Shown: positions 7,972 through 16,355 of the stretch, one piece after another
Layout of the letters: each line of letters opens with the position of its first letter
Numbering within the stretch: the stretch's first letter is position 1
Assembly (NCBI GenBank): GCA_964388615.1
Contig: CAYMBG010000029.1
Coordinates: forward strand, 1-25,280
Origin: SLLW01 sp964388615
GTDB taxonomy: Bacteria > Bacteroidota > Rhodothermia > Balneolales > Natronogracilivirgulaceae
DNA: 25,280 nucleotides
Direction: 5' to 3'
Made by a program: the position numbers and the translations under genes
The notes under the pieces: model-generated
Told to the model about the DNA's origin: nothing
Databases searched by the model: none
What the model saw: the letters and a program-made list of their open reading frames with translations, nothing else

Positions 7972-9810
7972 TTGGACCGCAATACCGTAATAGGATTTCT
8001 TCTCATCTTCGGGCTTATGTTAGCCTGGATGTACTCGACCATGCCTTCGCAAGAAGAGCTTGAACGCCAACGCCAGGAACGCCTTGCACAAGACACCCTT
8101 ACTGAGGAGACTTTGGATCCCCAAATGGATCAGGAGGTGGGGGGCGAAGATATGGAGTCCGAAGAGCCCTCCGTTGATCGTCCCTCCCTCGGTATCTTTG
8201 GCCACACCGCCGTAACCGACACCGTATCCACATGGGTTGAAACACCGTTGTATGAGGCTCGTTTCACCAATCTCGGCGGTGGACCGGCCAGCTTCCACCT
8301 TAACCGCCATGACCTCTGGGACAGCGGCAAGGTCCAGTTGATGTCGGACACCACCCGCTCAGCTTATTCACTGGAGTTTTTGTCGACTGAAAACTACAAC
8401 ATCGAAACCGACAACCTGCTGTTCCGCCCGGTTTCCCATCCCGCTTCGTTGTCTCTGGAAGAGGGGGAAAGCACTACTCTTCAGTATGAATTTGAGCTCG
8501 AGGACGGCGAGCGTATCATCTATACCTATACCATTGATGGCGACAGCTACCAGATTCTACTCGATATCGCCTTCGAAGGGATAGATCACTACATCAGCGG
8601 ACGCAGTTTCGAACTTGTCTGGAAACCTGCCTTACCCCCGACCGAACGTGACATTGCATCCGAGGCTCAGTATACCTCGGCTTACAGCTATGCAGGCGGA
8701 GTTCTGGAAGAGTTTCAACCATCCGACGAAGGTTATGCCGAAAGCATCATTACCGGGAATGTCGACTGGGTTGCCAGTAAGTCCAAGTTCTTCACACAGA
8801 TCATCAAAGCGCAGGAGCAGACCGACGGTGCCATTTTAAGTGCCGATTTATTTTTGGATGCCGATAATGGGGAAATGGTGCATAACTATAATACGGCACT
8901 GCGCACCAGGGTCTCTGACGCCGCTTCCTACAATTATCAGCTCTACCTGGGGCCGCTTGAATATTACCGTCTTCGTGACTTTGACTCGGAGGCCTATGAT
9001 ATGGTCGACACCGGGTTTGGATTTATGCGATGGTTCTCCGATCCTTTTGTGAAGTACATCATCCTCCCGTTTTTTGCATTTGTGGGAGACCTGACCGGCA
9101 ATATGGGGATCACGATCATCTTGTTTGCAATACTGGTCAAAATCGTGCTATACCCCCTCACCAAGAAGAGCTTTGAGAGTATGGCCGCCATGCGGGAGCT
9201 ACAGCCCGAAATGGAGGCGATCAAAGAAAAATACAAGGATGACCCGCAGAAACAACAGCAGGCTACCATGAAGCTGTTCAAAACGGCCAAGGTCAATCCT
9301 CTGGGTAGCTGTCTGCCCAACCTGTTACAAATACCGGTCTTGATCACTTTTTGGCGCTTTTTCCAAAATGCCATAGAAGTGCGACAGGAACCGTTCCTCT
9401 GGGCGAGTGATCTCTCCGCCCCGGATATTATTCTTAACCTTCCGTTTACCATCCCATTTATGGGGAGCCACATCGCCGGCTTTGTACTATTGATGACAGC
9501 TACTATGGTCGTACAGATGAAAGTTTCGGGTCAGGGTAACACCGCTCCCAATCCGGCACTGAAAATGATGCAGTATGTGCTTCCAGTCATGCTGCTGGTA
9601 ATTTTCAACCGTCTGTCGTCCGGGCTTAGTCTCTACTATCTGGTTTATAATGGTCTTTCCATTGCTCAGCAGATGTTGATCAACAAAAAGATGGACCATG
9701 TGAAACTGATGGAATCTGTTGACAAGAAAAAGGCCAAAGAGATGCGTAAAGAAAAGCTTCTTGAAGAAAAGCAAGCCCGCAAAGAAAAAAACAAGCAGAC
9801 CGAAGATTAA
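7972..9810 (+). CDS. yidC: Membrane protein insertase YidC (60 kDa inner membrane protein)
   Basis: Inserts and folds inner-membrane proteins, alone or with SecYEG. The 612-aa protein has the Gram-negative layout: an N-terminal membrane helix (MDRNTVIGFLLIFGLMLAW), an acidic linker, a large periplasmic beta domain (about residues 70-340), then the conserved insertase core with helices around VKYIILPFFAFVGDL, GITIILFAILVKIVLYPLT, NLLQIPVLITFWRFF and the C-terminal pair. The tail is strongly basic (KKKAKEMRKEKLLEEKQ), suited to ribosome contact. The start is TTG at 7972; the sequence MDRNTVIGF from that codon is the family N-terminus in Bacteroidota and no ATG fits. It lies 12 bases after yidD and 6 bases before the amidase gene. 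Confidence 0.96.
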   Translation: MDRNTVIGFLLIFGLMLAWMYSTMPSQEELERQRQERLAQDTLTEETLDPQMDQEVGGEDMESEEPSVDRPSLGIFGHTAVTDTVSTWVETPLYEARFTNLGGGPASFHLNRHDLWDSGKVQLMSDTTRSAYSLEFLSTENYNIETDNLLFRPVSHPASLSLEEGESTTLQYEFELEDGERIIYTYTIDGDSYQILLDIAFEGIDHYISGRSFELVWKPALPPTERDIASEAQYTSAYSYAGGVLEEFQPSDEGYAESIITGNVDWVASKSKFFTQIIKAQEQTDGAILSADLFLDADNGEMVHNYNTALRTRVSDAASYNYQLYLGPLEYYRLRDFDSEAYDMVDTGFGFMRWFSDPFVKYIILPFFAFVGDLTGNMGITIILFAILVKIVLYPLTKKSFESMAAMRELQPEMEAIKEKYKDDPQKQQQATMKLFKTAKVNPLGSCLPNLLQIPVLITFWRFFQNAIEVRQEPFLWASDLSAPDIILNLPFTIPFMGSHIAGFVLLMTATMVVQMKVSGQGNTAPNPALKMMQYVLPVMLLVIFNRLSSGLSLYYLVYNGLSIAQQMLINKKMDHVKLMESVDKKKAKEMRKEKLLEEKQARKEKNKQTED

Positions 9811-9816
9811 ACCGTT

Positions 9817-11427
9817 ATGATACGGAATATCGATTATTCCGGTTACCTCTATCTGGCGGTTATTCTTTTTGCCCTGCTTACATTTGCGCTTACCAAACGG
9901 CATGCCCCGGATACACAACCAATCCGTTTCCCGGATGAGCAGGTTCGCGTTGACCTTCTTTCCGGCCCGGCTTCTGCAAGTGCGAGACCAGCCGACCATC
10001 TTCATATCGTTATACCGGAAAAGGACTCTGTAACGGTTACACAAAGCCGGCACCGTATTGCCGCCAATACCCACCCTGCCAATCGAGCCTTCATCAATGA
10101 TTCCGAGGTGGTGGTTTATCCCAGTGGTGCTTTTGCCGGAATCATTGAACTGGAGGCCGGTCAATCGGTTTCGGAAATTCGCGTGATCACCCCTGATGGT
10201 GACACGTTACGCCAAACATTACATTTTCTCTATGAGGAGTCCGAACCTGTCCGGTTGCGCGAAGTATGGCAGCCATTTGATGATGACAAAATTGCTGAAG
10301 TACAGGGAAATCATCCCTTTTTCACACTCGGTACCGAAAGTGACCGTCTTGGTCCGCTGCCACTAAGTCACCTGGAGGCCGGCATTCTGGTGAAATTAAC
10401 GGGGCGGAAAGGCTCTTTTTACCGTGTTCATCTATCAGATAACCGGGAAACCTGGCTTCCGAAGCGGTTTGCGCGTATCCTTCCGGGCCAGAGAGAACTA
10501 CCACGCGGCAACAGCGGATCGTTGTCTATAACCGAAAGCAGCCAAAACGATATCATCTCCTTCACGTTAGGAGCCCGCCTGCCCTATATATCCACGATGA
10601 TGACCGATCCCAATATCATTGAAGTGGAAGTATTCGGATCCAAAGCTGAAACCAACCGGGTATTTCGTCATGCTGATGCCCATGGGATCCGGGATATTGA
10701 GTTGACTCAGAAGGGGAAAGATCATCTTCTGCTTCGTATCATCCTGGATTATGAGATTCATTGGGGGTATCACATCAACTATGGTATTGGAAATACGCTT
10801 CGAATCCATGTACGCAGACCTCCGGGTCCCATCGTCCCTGATCACGCATTAGCCGGAAGAATTATTGCTATCGATCCGGGTCATGGAGGTGCCAATTCAG
10901 GCGCATTGGGCACATCCGGAGTACTTGAAAAAGAGATTACGCTGGACATCGCAAAGCGAGTCCAGAAGAAACTCCAAAAAGAAGGTGCACGGGTCATGAT
11001 GACCCGTAACCGGGACGAAACCGTGTATCCGTCCGAACGGATCCGCACTGTTGTGAATTCCGATGCCGAAGTGCTGGTTAGCCTTCATGCCAACTCCATC
11101 GGCAACGGTATTGATCCCCTGGCGATCAGTGGCACAAGCACCTATTATCGTCACAATGCATTTCGTCCCCTGGCTCACATCATGCACCATAGTATGCGGG
11201 AACTGCCTTTAAATGATTTTGGACTAATCGGTAATTTTAACTTCGTGCTGAACGCCCGCACCGAGCTTCCCAATGTATTGGTAGAAACGGCTTTTTTGTC
11301 ACATCCCGAAGATGAAATAAAACTGCTTGATCCGGAATTCAGAGAAGAAATCGCCGAAAAGGTAAAAAACGCATTACATCGCTTTTACCTGCAATTTGGC
11401 AGATCGGCAACCAACTCACCGGCCTGA
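9817..11427 (+). CDS. N-acetylmuramoyl-L-alanine amidase (Amidase_3) with SH3-like and AMIN-like regions
   Basis: Zinc amidase that cleaves the amide bond between N-acetylmuramic acid and the peptide stem of peptidoglycan. 536 aa. Order: N-terminal membrane/signal-anchor helix (GYLYLAVILFALLTFAL), a beta-rich region, an SH3-like stretch at about residues 165-220, a region like the AMIN domain at about 230-345, then the catalytic domain from residue 349. Zinc ligands visible are His356 (DPGHGG), Glu371 (LEKEITLD) and His424 (SLHAN); the catalytic Glu is Glu490 (VETAFLSHPEDE). All are present, so it should be active. It starts 6 bases after yidC and is probably co-transcribed with it. Its stop is directly adjacent to the stop of the convergent permease gene, with no room for a terminator. 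Confidence 0.92.
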   Translation: MIRNIDYSGYLYLAVILFALLTFALTKRHAPDTQPIRFPDEQVRVDLLSGPASASARPADHLHIVIPEKDSVTVTQSRHRIAANTHPANRAFINDSEVVVYPSGAFAGIIELEAGQSVSEIRVITPDGDTLRQTLHFLYEESEPVRLREVWQPFDDDKIAEVQGNHPFFTLGTESDRLGPLPLSHLEAGILVKLTGRKGSFYRVHLSDNRETWLPKRFARILPGQRELPRGNSGSLSITESSQNDIISFTLGARLPYISTMMTDPNIIEVEVFGSKAETNRVFRHADAHGIRDIELTQKGKDHLLLRIILDYEIHWGYHINYGIGNTLRIHVRRPPGPIVPDHALAGRIIAIDPGHGGANSGALGTSGVLEKEITLDIAKRVQKKLQKEGARVMMTRNRDETVYPSERIRTVVNSDAEVLVSLHANSIGNGIDPLAISGTSTYYRHNAFRPLAHIMHHSMRELPLNDFGLIGNFNFVLNARTELPNVLVETAFLSHPEDEIKLLDPEFREEIAEKVKNALHRFYLQFGRSATNSPA

Positions 11428-12603
11428 TTATGATTTTCCGGGCTTGTCGGTCTCGTCGTGCTTCTCCTTTTTCCCCTCCTCTTTTTCAAATCCCTTCTTG
11501 AAGTTTGCCAGTCTGCCGGAAAAATACTCCTTCTCGGTTTGCTCCCTCGTTTTGACTTTTCCAAGCAAATAGCCGTAAGGGCGCATCGACTCCACCTCGT
11601 CAAATACCTCTTTGAGCATCGCCATTGCCGGAATAAAAAGTATCATGCCGGCCAAGCCCCATATCTGGCCGCCAATAAAAATCGCAAGCAGGGTTACCAG
11701 TGGATTCAGACTCACACGCTGACCAACAATCATTGGTGTAAACAAGTTGCTTTCAAAAAGCTGGATGACATAGAATGTAGCCAACACCGCAACCGGATAC
11801 CAAAGTGAATCCATGGTCAACAGTGAATATACAATCGGCAGGATGGAACCCAAAATAGGTCCCAGGAATGGGATTACATTTAAAAGACCGGCGAAGACAC
11901 CAAAAAAGAGGGCATGATCAACCCCGATGATGGTCAGTGCCGTACTGTTGAGAACTGCCAGGATACAGATGACGATAAACATGCCGGTGATATAGTTTTG
12001 AACGACACTTCGCACCTTATTCAACAGTATCTCAACCTTTTGGCTTTGACGGTCACGGGAAAATGCCATCAGGAAAAAGTCTTTCAAGAAGTCGCGATAC
12101 AACAGCATCAGATACACATAAATCGGGATAAGAAAAAACATGGTGACCGTAGTGGCCGCTGTCATCATGCCCTTGGTAAGTGGCTCGACATTATCCTGCA
12201 GAAAAGAGATGATCGCATCACGGGCTGAATCCAGCTGAGCATCCGGCTCCACTGCCAGGTAGACGTTGAAATATTCCGAAAACTGATCAAAAAGCTCGTC
12301 AATCCGATCTTCAATCATACCCAGGTCCTGGGCAAAATTGGCAATCTGGTGATAAAAAAAGAAAATGATCCCGGAAATAAATGTTATACCGATAAGCAGG
12401 CTAAGCAGGGAAGCAAAGATGCGATAAATGCGGTATTTTTCAATGAAAGAGCAGATCGGAGTCAATAGGATAGCAAAAAAGACCGCAAATAAAAACGGGA
12501 TCAGGATCGCACTTGCCTGGATCATAAAAAAAACAAGCAAGGTAAGTCCGCCGAGTATATAGGTCAGCTTTCCATACCAGGGTAAATCCATTTTGCCACT
12601 CAC
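11428..12603 (-). CDS. AI-2E family transporter (PerM/UPF0118-type permease)
   Basis: Polytopic inner-membrane protein of 391 aa. About eight hydrophobic helices are visible, including LTYILGGLTLLVFFMIQ, ILIPFLFAVFFAILL, SLLSLLIGITFISGIIFFF and the C-terminal block FGVFAGLLNVIPFLGPILGSILP, which holds the family's characteristic NxIPxxGP motif, followed by GLAGMILFIPAMAMLK. Family members have been linked to autoinducer-2 export or ion antiport, but the substrate cannot be read from sequence. I chose GTG 12603: GAGGAG lies seven bases upstream, while the ATG at 12591 would be too far from it. The C-terminus is charged and cytoplasmic. It lies 55 bases downstream of the M1 peptidase gene on the same strand, with no terminator seen between them. 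Confidence 0.9.
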   Translation of the reverse strand: MSGKMDLPWYGKLTYILGGLTLLVFFMIQASAILIPFLFAVFFAILLTPICSFIEKYRIYRIFASLLSLLIGITFISGIIFFFYHQIANFAQDLGMIEDRIDELFDQFSEYFNVYLAVEPDAQLDSARDAIISFLQDNVEPLTKGMMTAATTVTMFFLIPIYVYLMLLYRDFLKDFFLMAFSRDRQSQKVEILLNKVRSVVQNYITGMFIVICILAVLNSTALTIIGVDHALFFGVFAGLLNVIPFLGPILGSILPIVYSLLTMDSLWYPVAVLATFYVIQLFESNLFTPMIVGQRVSLNPLVTLLAIFIGGQIWGLAGMILFIPAMAMLKEVFDEVESMRPYGYLLGKVKTREQTEKEYFSGRLANFKKGFEKEEGKKEKHDETDKPGKS

Positions 12604-12658
12604 GATAGTGCTCCTCTATTAATTATCCTTGGACGTTATGATGTTATAGAACCGGCCT

Positions 12659-14743
12659 TCATTGTTCCCAAACGGCATTTTGCCGATTAATATCCGGCAG
12701 AAGACGATCGCTGTCTATTTCAACGCGCCGTACATTCTGCTCTGGGATTACAATTTCCGCTGCAGTACGACCTTCCAGCCAGGGTGTAACCGGCATCACG
12801 TGCTCCACTTTGTTATCTCCATCATAGGTAATGGTCAGATAAACCGGCATGGGAACCTCTCCATGATCCCTTACAACGATCCGGGTACCATCCTCAACCT
12901 CCTGAACCTGGTCAATTGCCTGATCCAGCACCCAGGTTTCATAATACCAGCTGTACCAGAACCAGTCAAGATCCCATCCACTGACACGGTTAAATGTTTG
13001 GAAAAAATCCCAGGGGTAGGCTTGTTTGAAAGCCCATTCCCCGATGAATGTTTGGTAGGCCTCTTCAAATATCTCCTCACCAAGAATCTTCCGCAAGGCG
13101 ACCAGCACTGCTGCGGGTTTCCGGTACGAAGCGATAATAAAATGATGGTCGGAATAATGGTAATCTGATCTACGCATGATCGGCCCCTCCTCGCCCCGCC
13201 GTGCCGCGCGCACATAATTCCTTTGGGCATCACGATGCGGCGTGCGTTCCGGATGGTAGGCATTGACCGCTTCGGCAGTGCTGAACACCGTATTTCCTTC
13301 GTCAAACCAGCTATAACGCCGTTCATCGGTACTGACGGTGAGTGGAATCCACATATGTGCCAGTTCATGCGCAGTAACTGAGTAAAGTGCTTCTGCTCCG
13401 CGATGGTTGTAGTCACCCATAACCGTCATCATCGGATACTCCATACCGCCTCCGATGATTCCAGCCCCTTCAACGGCAGTCATATGCGGCCACGGATAGG
13501 GGAAACCCGTCATTTCAGACAAAAAGGTGATAGCATGCTGCTGATAGGCAACCACTTCCGACCAAAGGGGGGCATCATCCCGCCAAAAACTGTTGATAAC
13601 AGTGTAATCGGTTTCGCCGTCGCCGGTCAGGTCACCCACAGCTGTTCGTGCAGCATCCCAGTTTGAAGCGCGGGTGACACTAAAGGCAACATCCCGCACA
13701 TTTTTCGCTGAAAATTTCCAGGCCACATACCTTTGGTAGTCTTGCCCTTCCGCGGCATGATCCTCCACCCAGGAAATTTCACCACCCTCGGAGTCACGGG
13801 CATATCGAACACGTCCGGGAGCATCCTGCAAAGTCACCTGCTCATCCGAATCGGCTGAATAAACGCGAACCGGTTCGTCGCTTTGCCTGGCCTGTTGCCA
13901 TCGTCTGTATAGGTCCGGAGCAAGCACTTCGCGGGCATTCATCAGTTCGCCGGTTGCCATAATCAACCAGTTCTCCGGAGCCCGGATCGTCAACTCATAA
14001 TCGGCAAAACCGTGGTAAAACTCCGCTCGTCCCAGATAGGGATCCGGATGCCATCCAACTACATCGTCATACACAACCATCTGGGGATACCAGTATCCAA
14101 GATAGAAGAGATCATCCCCGCTGTACCCCATACGGCCACCGGCACCGCGCTGTGGTATCACAAACTCATATTCGATCGCAATTTCAACCTGCTCTCCGGA
14201 TTCCACGGGATCGGGAGGCAACATGGTCATCCGGGTGCCCCGGACCGCATAATAATTCTCCCCTTCTCTCGTATCATCAAGTTCGGTACCTGCCACAACA
14301 ACCCTTTGTATCTGAACACCTCCGGTCACTTCAGCCGGCCTGTTACGCCGGACTCCCTCGGCGTGCAGGTTTTGAACCAGCTCAAGCTGAAGTTGTCTTA
14401 GCTTATCCGGAGAGTTATTGTGATAGGTGATCCGGGCCAGAGCCACCAGCCGCTTTTCATCGGGATCAAGCGTAACCTCAATGTCATATTCCGAGAACTG
14501 TTGCCAGTACTCATTGCCAGGCCGGCCGTCAGATGTACGGGTGCCCTCATCTACGGCATCCCTGTACCCGGACGGAGGCACAACCGCCCTGGGCAACGGC
14601 CTTTCAAACCGATCTTCGGCAGATCCGTTAAGTCCCTGAATAACGGCATTCGTCCCTGTGACCGGTTCGGGGGAACATGAAACACCAAATATCAGTAAAA
14701 CAAACAAAATACAGATAGATCTAAAGGCTATATTATAAATCAT
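12659..14743 (-). CDS. M1 family (gluzincin) metallopeptidase, probable lipoprotein
   Basis: Zinc aminopeptidase-like protein of about 694 aa. The start at 14743 is chosen because AGAGG lies five bases upstream and because MIYNIAFRS is followed by a hydrophobic core and Cys (IFGVSC), a plausible lipoprotein signal; a longer open frame to 14839 has no such support. The N-terminal beta domain ends near GGMEYPMMTV (the GxMEN-equivalent substrate-binding motif). The zinc site HELAHMW is at about residues 459-465, with the third ligand Glu in WFDEG about 20 residues on. The C-terminal part carries an Arg/Tyr-rich helical region and a final beta domain. Family role: trimming N-terminal residues from peptides, here probably at the cell envelope. 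It is divergent from the ECF sigma operon and probably co-transcribed with the downstream permease gene. Confidence 0.88.
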   Translation of the reverse strand: MIYNIAFRSICILFVLLIFGVSCSPEPVTGTNAVIQGLNGSAEDRFERPLPRAVVPPSGYRDAVDEGTRTSDGRPGNEYWQQFSEYDIEVTLDPDEKRLVALARITYHNNSPDKLRQLQLELVQNLHAEGVRRNRPAEVTGGVQIQRVVVAGTELDDTREGENYYAVRGTRMTMLPPDPVESGEQVEIAIEYEFVIPQRGAGGRMGYSGDDLFYLGYWYPQMVVYDDVVGWHPDPYLGRAEFYHGFADYELTIRAPENWLIMATGELMNAREVLAPDLYRRWQQARQSDEPVRVYSADSDEQVTLQDAPGRVRYARDSEGGEISWVEDHAAEGQDYQRYVAWKFSAKNVRDVAFSVTRASNWDAARTAVGDLTGDGETDYTVINSFWRDDAPLWSEVVAYQQHAITFLSEMTGFPYPWPHMTAVEGAGIIGGGMEYPMMTVMGDYNHRGAEALYSVTAHELAHMWIPLTVSTDERRYSWFDEGNTVFSTAEAVNAYHPERTPHRDAQRNYVRAARRGEEGPIMRRSDYHYSDHHFIIASYRKPAAVLVALRKILGEEIFEEAYQTFIGEWAFKQAYPWDFFQTFNRVSGWDLDWFWYSWYYETWVLDQAIDQVQEVEDGTRIVVRDHGEVPMPVYLTITYDGDNKVEHVMPVTPWLEGRTAAEIVIPEQNVRRVEIDSDRLLPDINRQNAVWEQ

Positions 14744-14878
14744 GAATACCTCTTGTCGTTCATTTAGTTGCTCTGGCAACCCGTATTTTGATGAATCCCG
14801 GAGCCTTTGCGGATTTTTAATAACACGAAGGCCCGTCAAAAAATTTATGGAAAATAAAAATAATTATGGCGGCAGACT

Positions 14879-14905
14879 TGTAACTTTTAACTGTCCGTAT
14901 TCGTC
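14879..14905 (+). promoter_or_regulatory. Candidate ECF-type promoter upstream of the sigma factor operon (TGTAAC-N17-CGTC)
   Basis: TGTAAC at 14879-14884, 17-base spacer, CGTC at 14902-14905. This is the general -35 AAC / -10 CGTC form of ECF sigma promoters. Extended match to the site at 18719: both read CTTGTAACT at the -35 and CGTCT followed by a C/T-A-C at the -10. Transcription from about 14913 would leave a 70-base leader to the sigma ATG. The remaining 14744-14982 intergenic region, shared with the divergent peptidase, holds nothing else I can name. Confidence 0.5.
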
Positions 14906-14982
14906 TTACCGCCAAAATCTGTAAACAATCTATGCAGACTTTACCGGAAAGTCATCACTCTTTGCCAATTAGCAGGGTTTAG

Positions 14983-15546
14983 ATGCATTCGACTGACTTG
15001 TCAGATAAAGAGATAATCACCCGGATTCTGGACGGGGAGAAAGAGTTGTACCTCGTACTCATGAAACGGCACCATTCACTGGTTTTTTATGTCGCCCAGC
15101 AATTCCACCAAAACGGACAGGAGCAAGTTAGCGAGATAGCCCATGAAATATTTGTAAAGGCATATGAACAGTTGGCTTCCTATGAAAACCGATCCGCGTT
15201 TTCCAGTTGGCTCTATCGCCTTGCCAGAAATTACTGTATTGACAAAATTCGAAGGAATAAACGCCATAACCTTACATACCTGGAAATGCCCGGAGAATAC
15301 TCCGATCATATGGCAACGGATGAACCGGATCCCGGTGAAAATCTCTCAGAAAGCGAATCTGCCGCAAAACTACAGAAAGGATTGGAAAAGATCGGAGAAC
15401 AGTATTCCGTTCCCCTGCTGATGAAATACCGCGACGGTATGTCCTATGATGCCATATCTAACGCTCTCGATATATCAGAAGGAGCATTGAAAGTCAGAGT
15501 ACACCGTGCAAGAAAGGAACTCAAACAATACATGGAGCAAAAGTAA
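14983..15546 (+). CDS. RNA polymerase sigma factor, ECF (sigma-70 family, RpoE-like)
   Basis: 187-aa alternative sigma factor with only regions 2 and 4. Region 2 covers about residues 20-95 with the core-binding/-10 recognition stretch EIAHEIFVKAYEQL...AFSSWLYRLARNYCIDKIRR. A short acidic linker follows, then region 4 (about 130-185) with the helix-turn-helix SYDAISNALDISEGALKVRVHRARKEL that reads the -35. Length is normal. The ATG at 14983 gives the expected N-terminus. Its TAA shares one base with the ATG of the next gene, which encodes a membrane anti-sigma-like protein, the usual partner arrangement. A matching ECF promoter lies upstream, so autoregulation is likely (inference). Confidence 0.95.
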   Translation: MHSTDLSDKEIITRILDGEKELYLVLMKRHHSLVFYVAQQFHQNGQEQVSEIAHEIFVKAYEQLASYENRSAFSSWLYRLARNYCIDKIRRNKRHNLTYLEMPGEYSDHMATDEPDPGENLSESESAAKLQKGLEKIGEQYSVPLLMKYRDGMSYDAISNALDISEGALKVRVHRARKELKQYMEQK

Positions 15547-16355
15547 TGAGCACAGATCATGAAATATGGCTTAGCCGCTACCTCGATGGTGAGCTCAATG
15601 ACGAGGAGCAAAAACAGGCTCTTCATATCATTGCCGATGACCCGGAATTGCGTTCGATGCTGAAATTTGACTTGCAGTTGCGGCAGAAGCTCTCCGGCTA
15701 TGACAAACCTGCCGTCACACAGGCAATGTCTGATGCCGACGCACCATCCACACCGGAAGTGCCGGAACAATTTTTTGATGATGTCATGGAATCGATAGCC
15801 GCATCCGGCACCAGCTCATCCCAGAAACACCATAAGGCCGGCAAAATGGAACCTTCCGGCAAAGAATCACCCGACGGGTTTTTAAAAAGATTACGGCAAC
15901 CACGCGTTGTGGTCATACGGCCGGGTTGGGCAGCGGCGGCCGCCGTCACTCTGGTGGTAGTCGCTATGTCACTCCCCATCTTGATGACACCAGGCTCAGT
16001 TCCCGGACCCACAACAGAAAACGGGTACATTGCAGAACCGGGACCCGCATCAACCCGGATTCCGGCTCAGCAAGTCGTCGAGGAGTCAGCAGACCGTGTG
16101 ATGATGCGTTTCGTCTACATCGATGATGACGCTGAATCCATCGAAGTTGCCGGTGACTTCAGCGACTGGGATCCCATTGCCCTCAGTCCTCAGACAATCA
16201 ACGGCGATACAGCCTGGACCGGAATCATACCCCTTCCACGGGGAGAACATCGCTACATGTTTATCCGGAATGGGGAGCAGTGGGAAACAGATCCACTGGC
16301 CCATAGGCAGGTTGATGACGGTTTTGGAAACAGAAATGCCATCATTCAGTTATGA
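15546..16355 (+). CDS. Anti-sigma-factor-like membrane protein with C-terminal glycogen-binding/isoamylase early-set domain
   Basis: 269 aa, single-pass. The N-terminal cytoplasmic part begins HEIWLSRYLDGELNDEEQ, the form seen at the start of many ECF anti-sigma proteins, but the whole protein has no cysteine, so it is not a zinc-binding (ZAS) type. One membrane helix is at about residues 128-148 (WAAAAAVTLVVVAMSLPILM). After a Pro/Gly linker, residues 185-269 form an AMPK1/CBM48-like fold: SIEVAGDFSDWDP, then GEHRYMFIRNGEQWETDP and DDGFGNRNAII. GDF-x-x-W, the second Trp and the late Asn of glycogen-binding members are kept, while the usual Lys is Met. It overlaps the sigma gene by one base and the next gene by four. 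I infer that it holds the sigma factor at the membrane and senses a ligand or partner in the periplasm through the early-set domain. Sugar binding is not shown. Confidence 0.82.
   Translation: MSTDHEIWLSRYLDGELNDEEQKQALHIIADDPELRSMLKFDLQLRQKLSGYDKPAVTQAMSDADAPSTPEVPEQFFDDVMESIAASGTSSSQKHHKAGKMEPSGKESPDGFLKRLRQPRVVVIRPGWAAAAAVTLVVVAMSLPILMTPGSVPGPTTENGYIAEPGPASTRIPAQQVVEESADRVMMRFVYIDDDAESIEVAGDFSDWDPIALSPQTINGDTAWTGIIPLPRGEHRYMFIRNGEQWETDPLAHRQVDDGFGNRNAIIQL

Noticed and set aside
10027..10054. A further TGTAAC element as a third ECF promoter
   Set aside because: Inside the amidase coding sequence and without CGTC at 16-17 bases.
9487..10164. 225-codon minus-strand frame across the yidC/amidase junction
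   Set aside because: It lies opposite two certain genes, has no recognisable motif, and its composition is that of reversed coding DNA.
14744..14839. Longer N-terminus of the M1 peptidase
   Set aside because: The extra 32 residues bury a lipoprotein-type signal, and the ATG at 14743 has its own AGAGG site.
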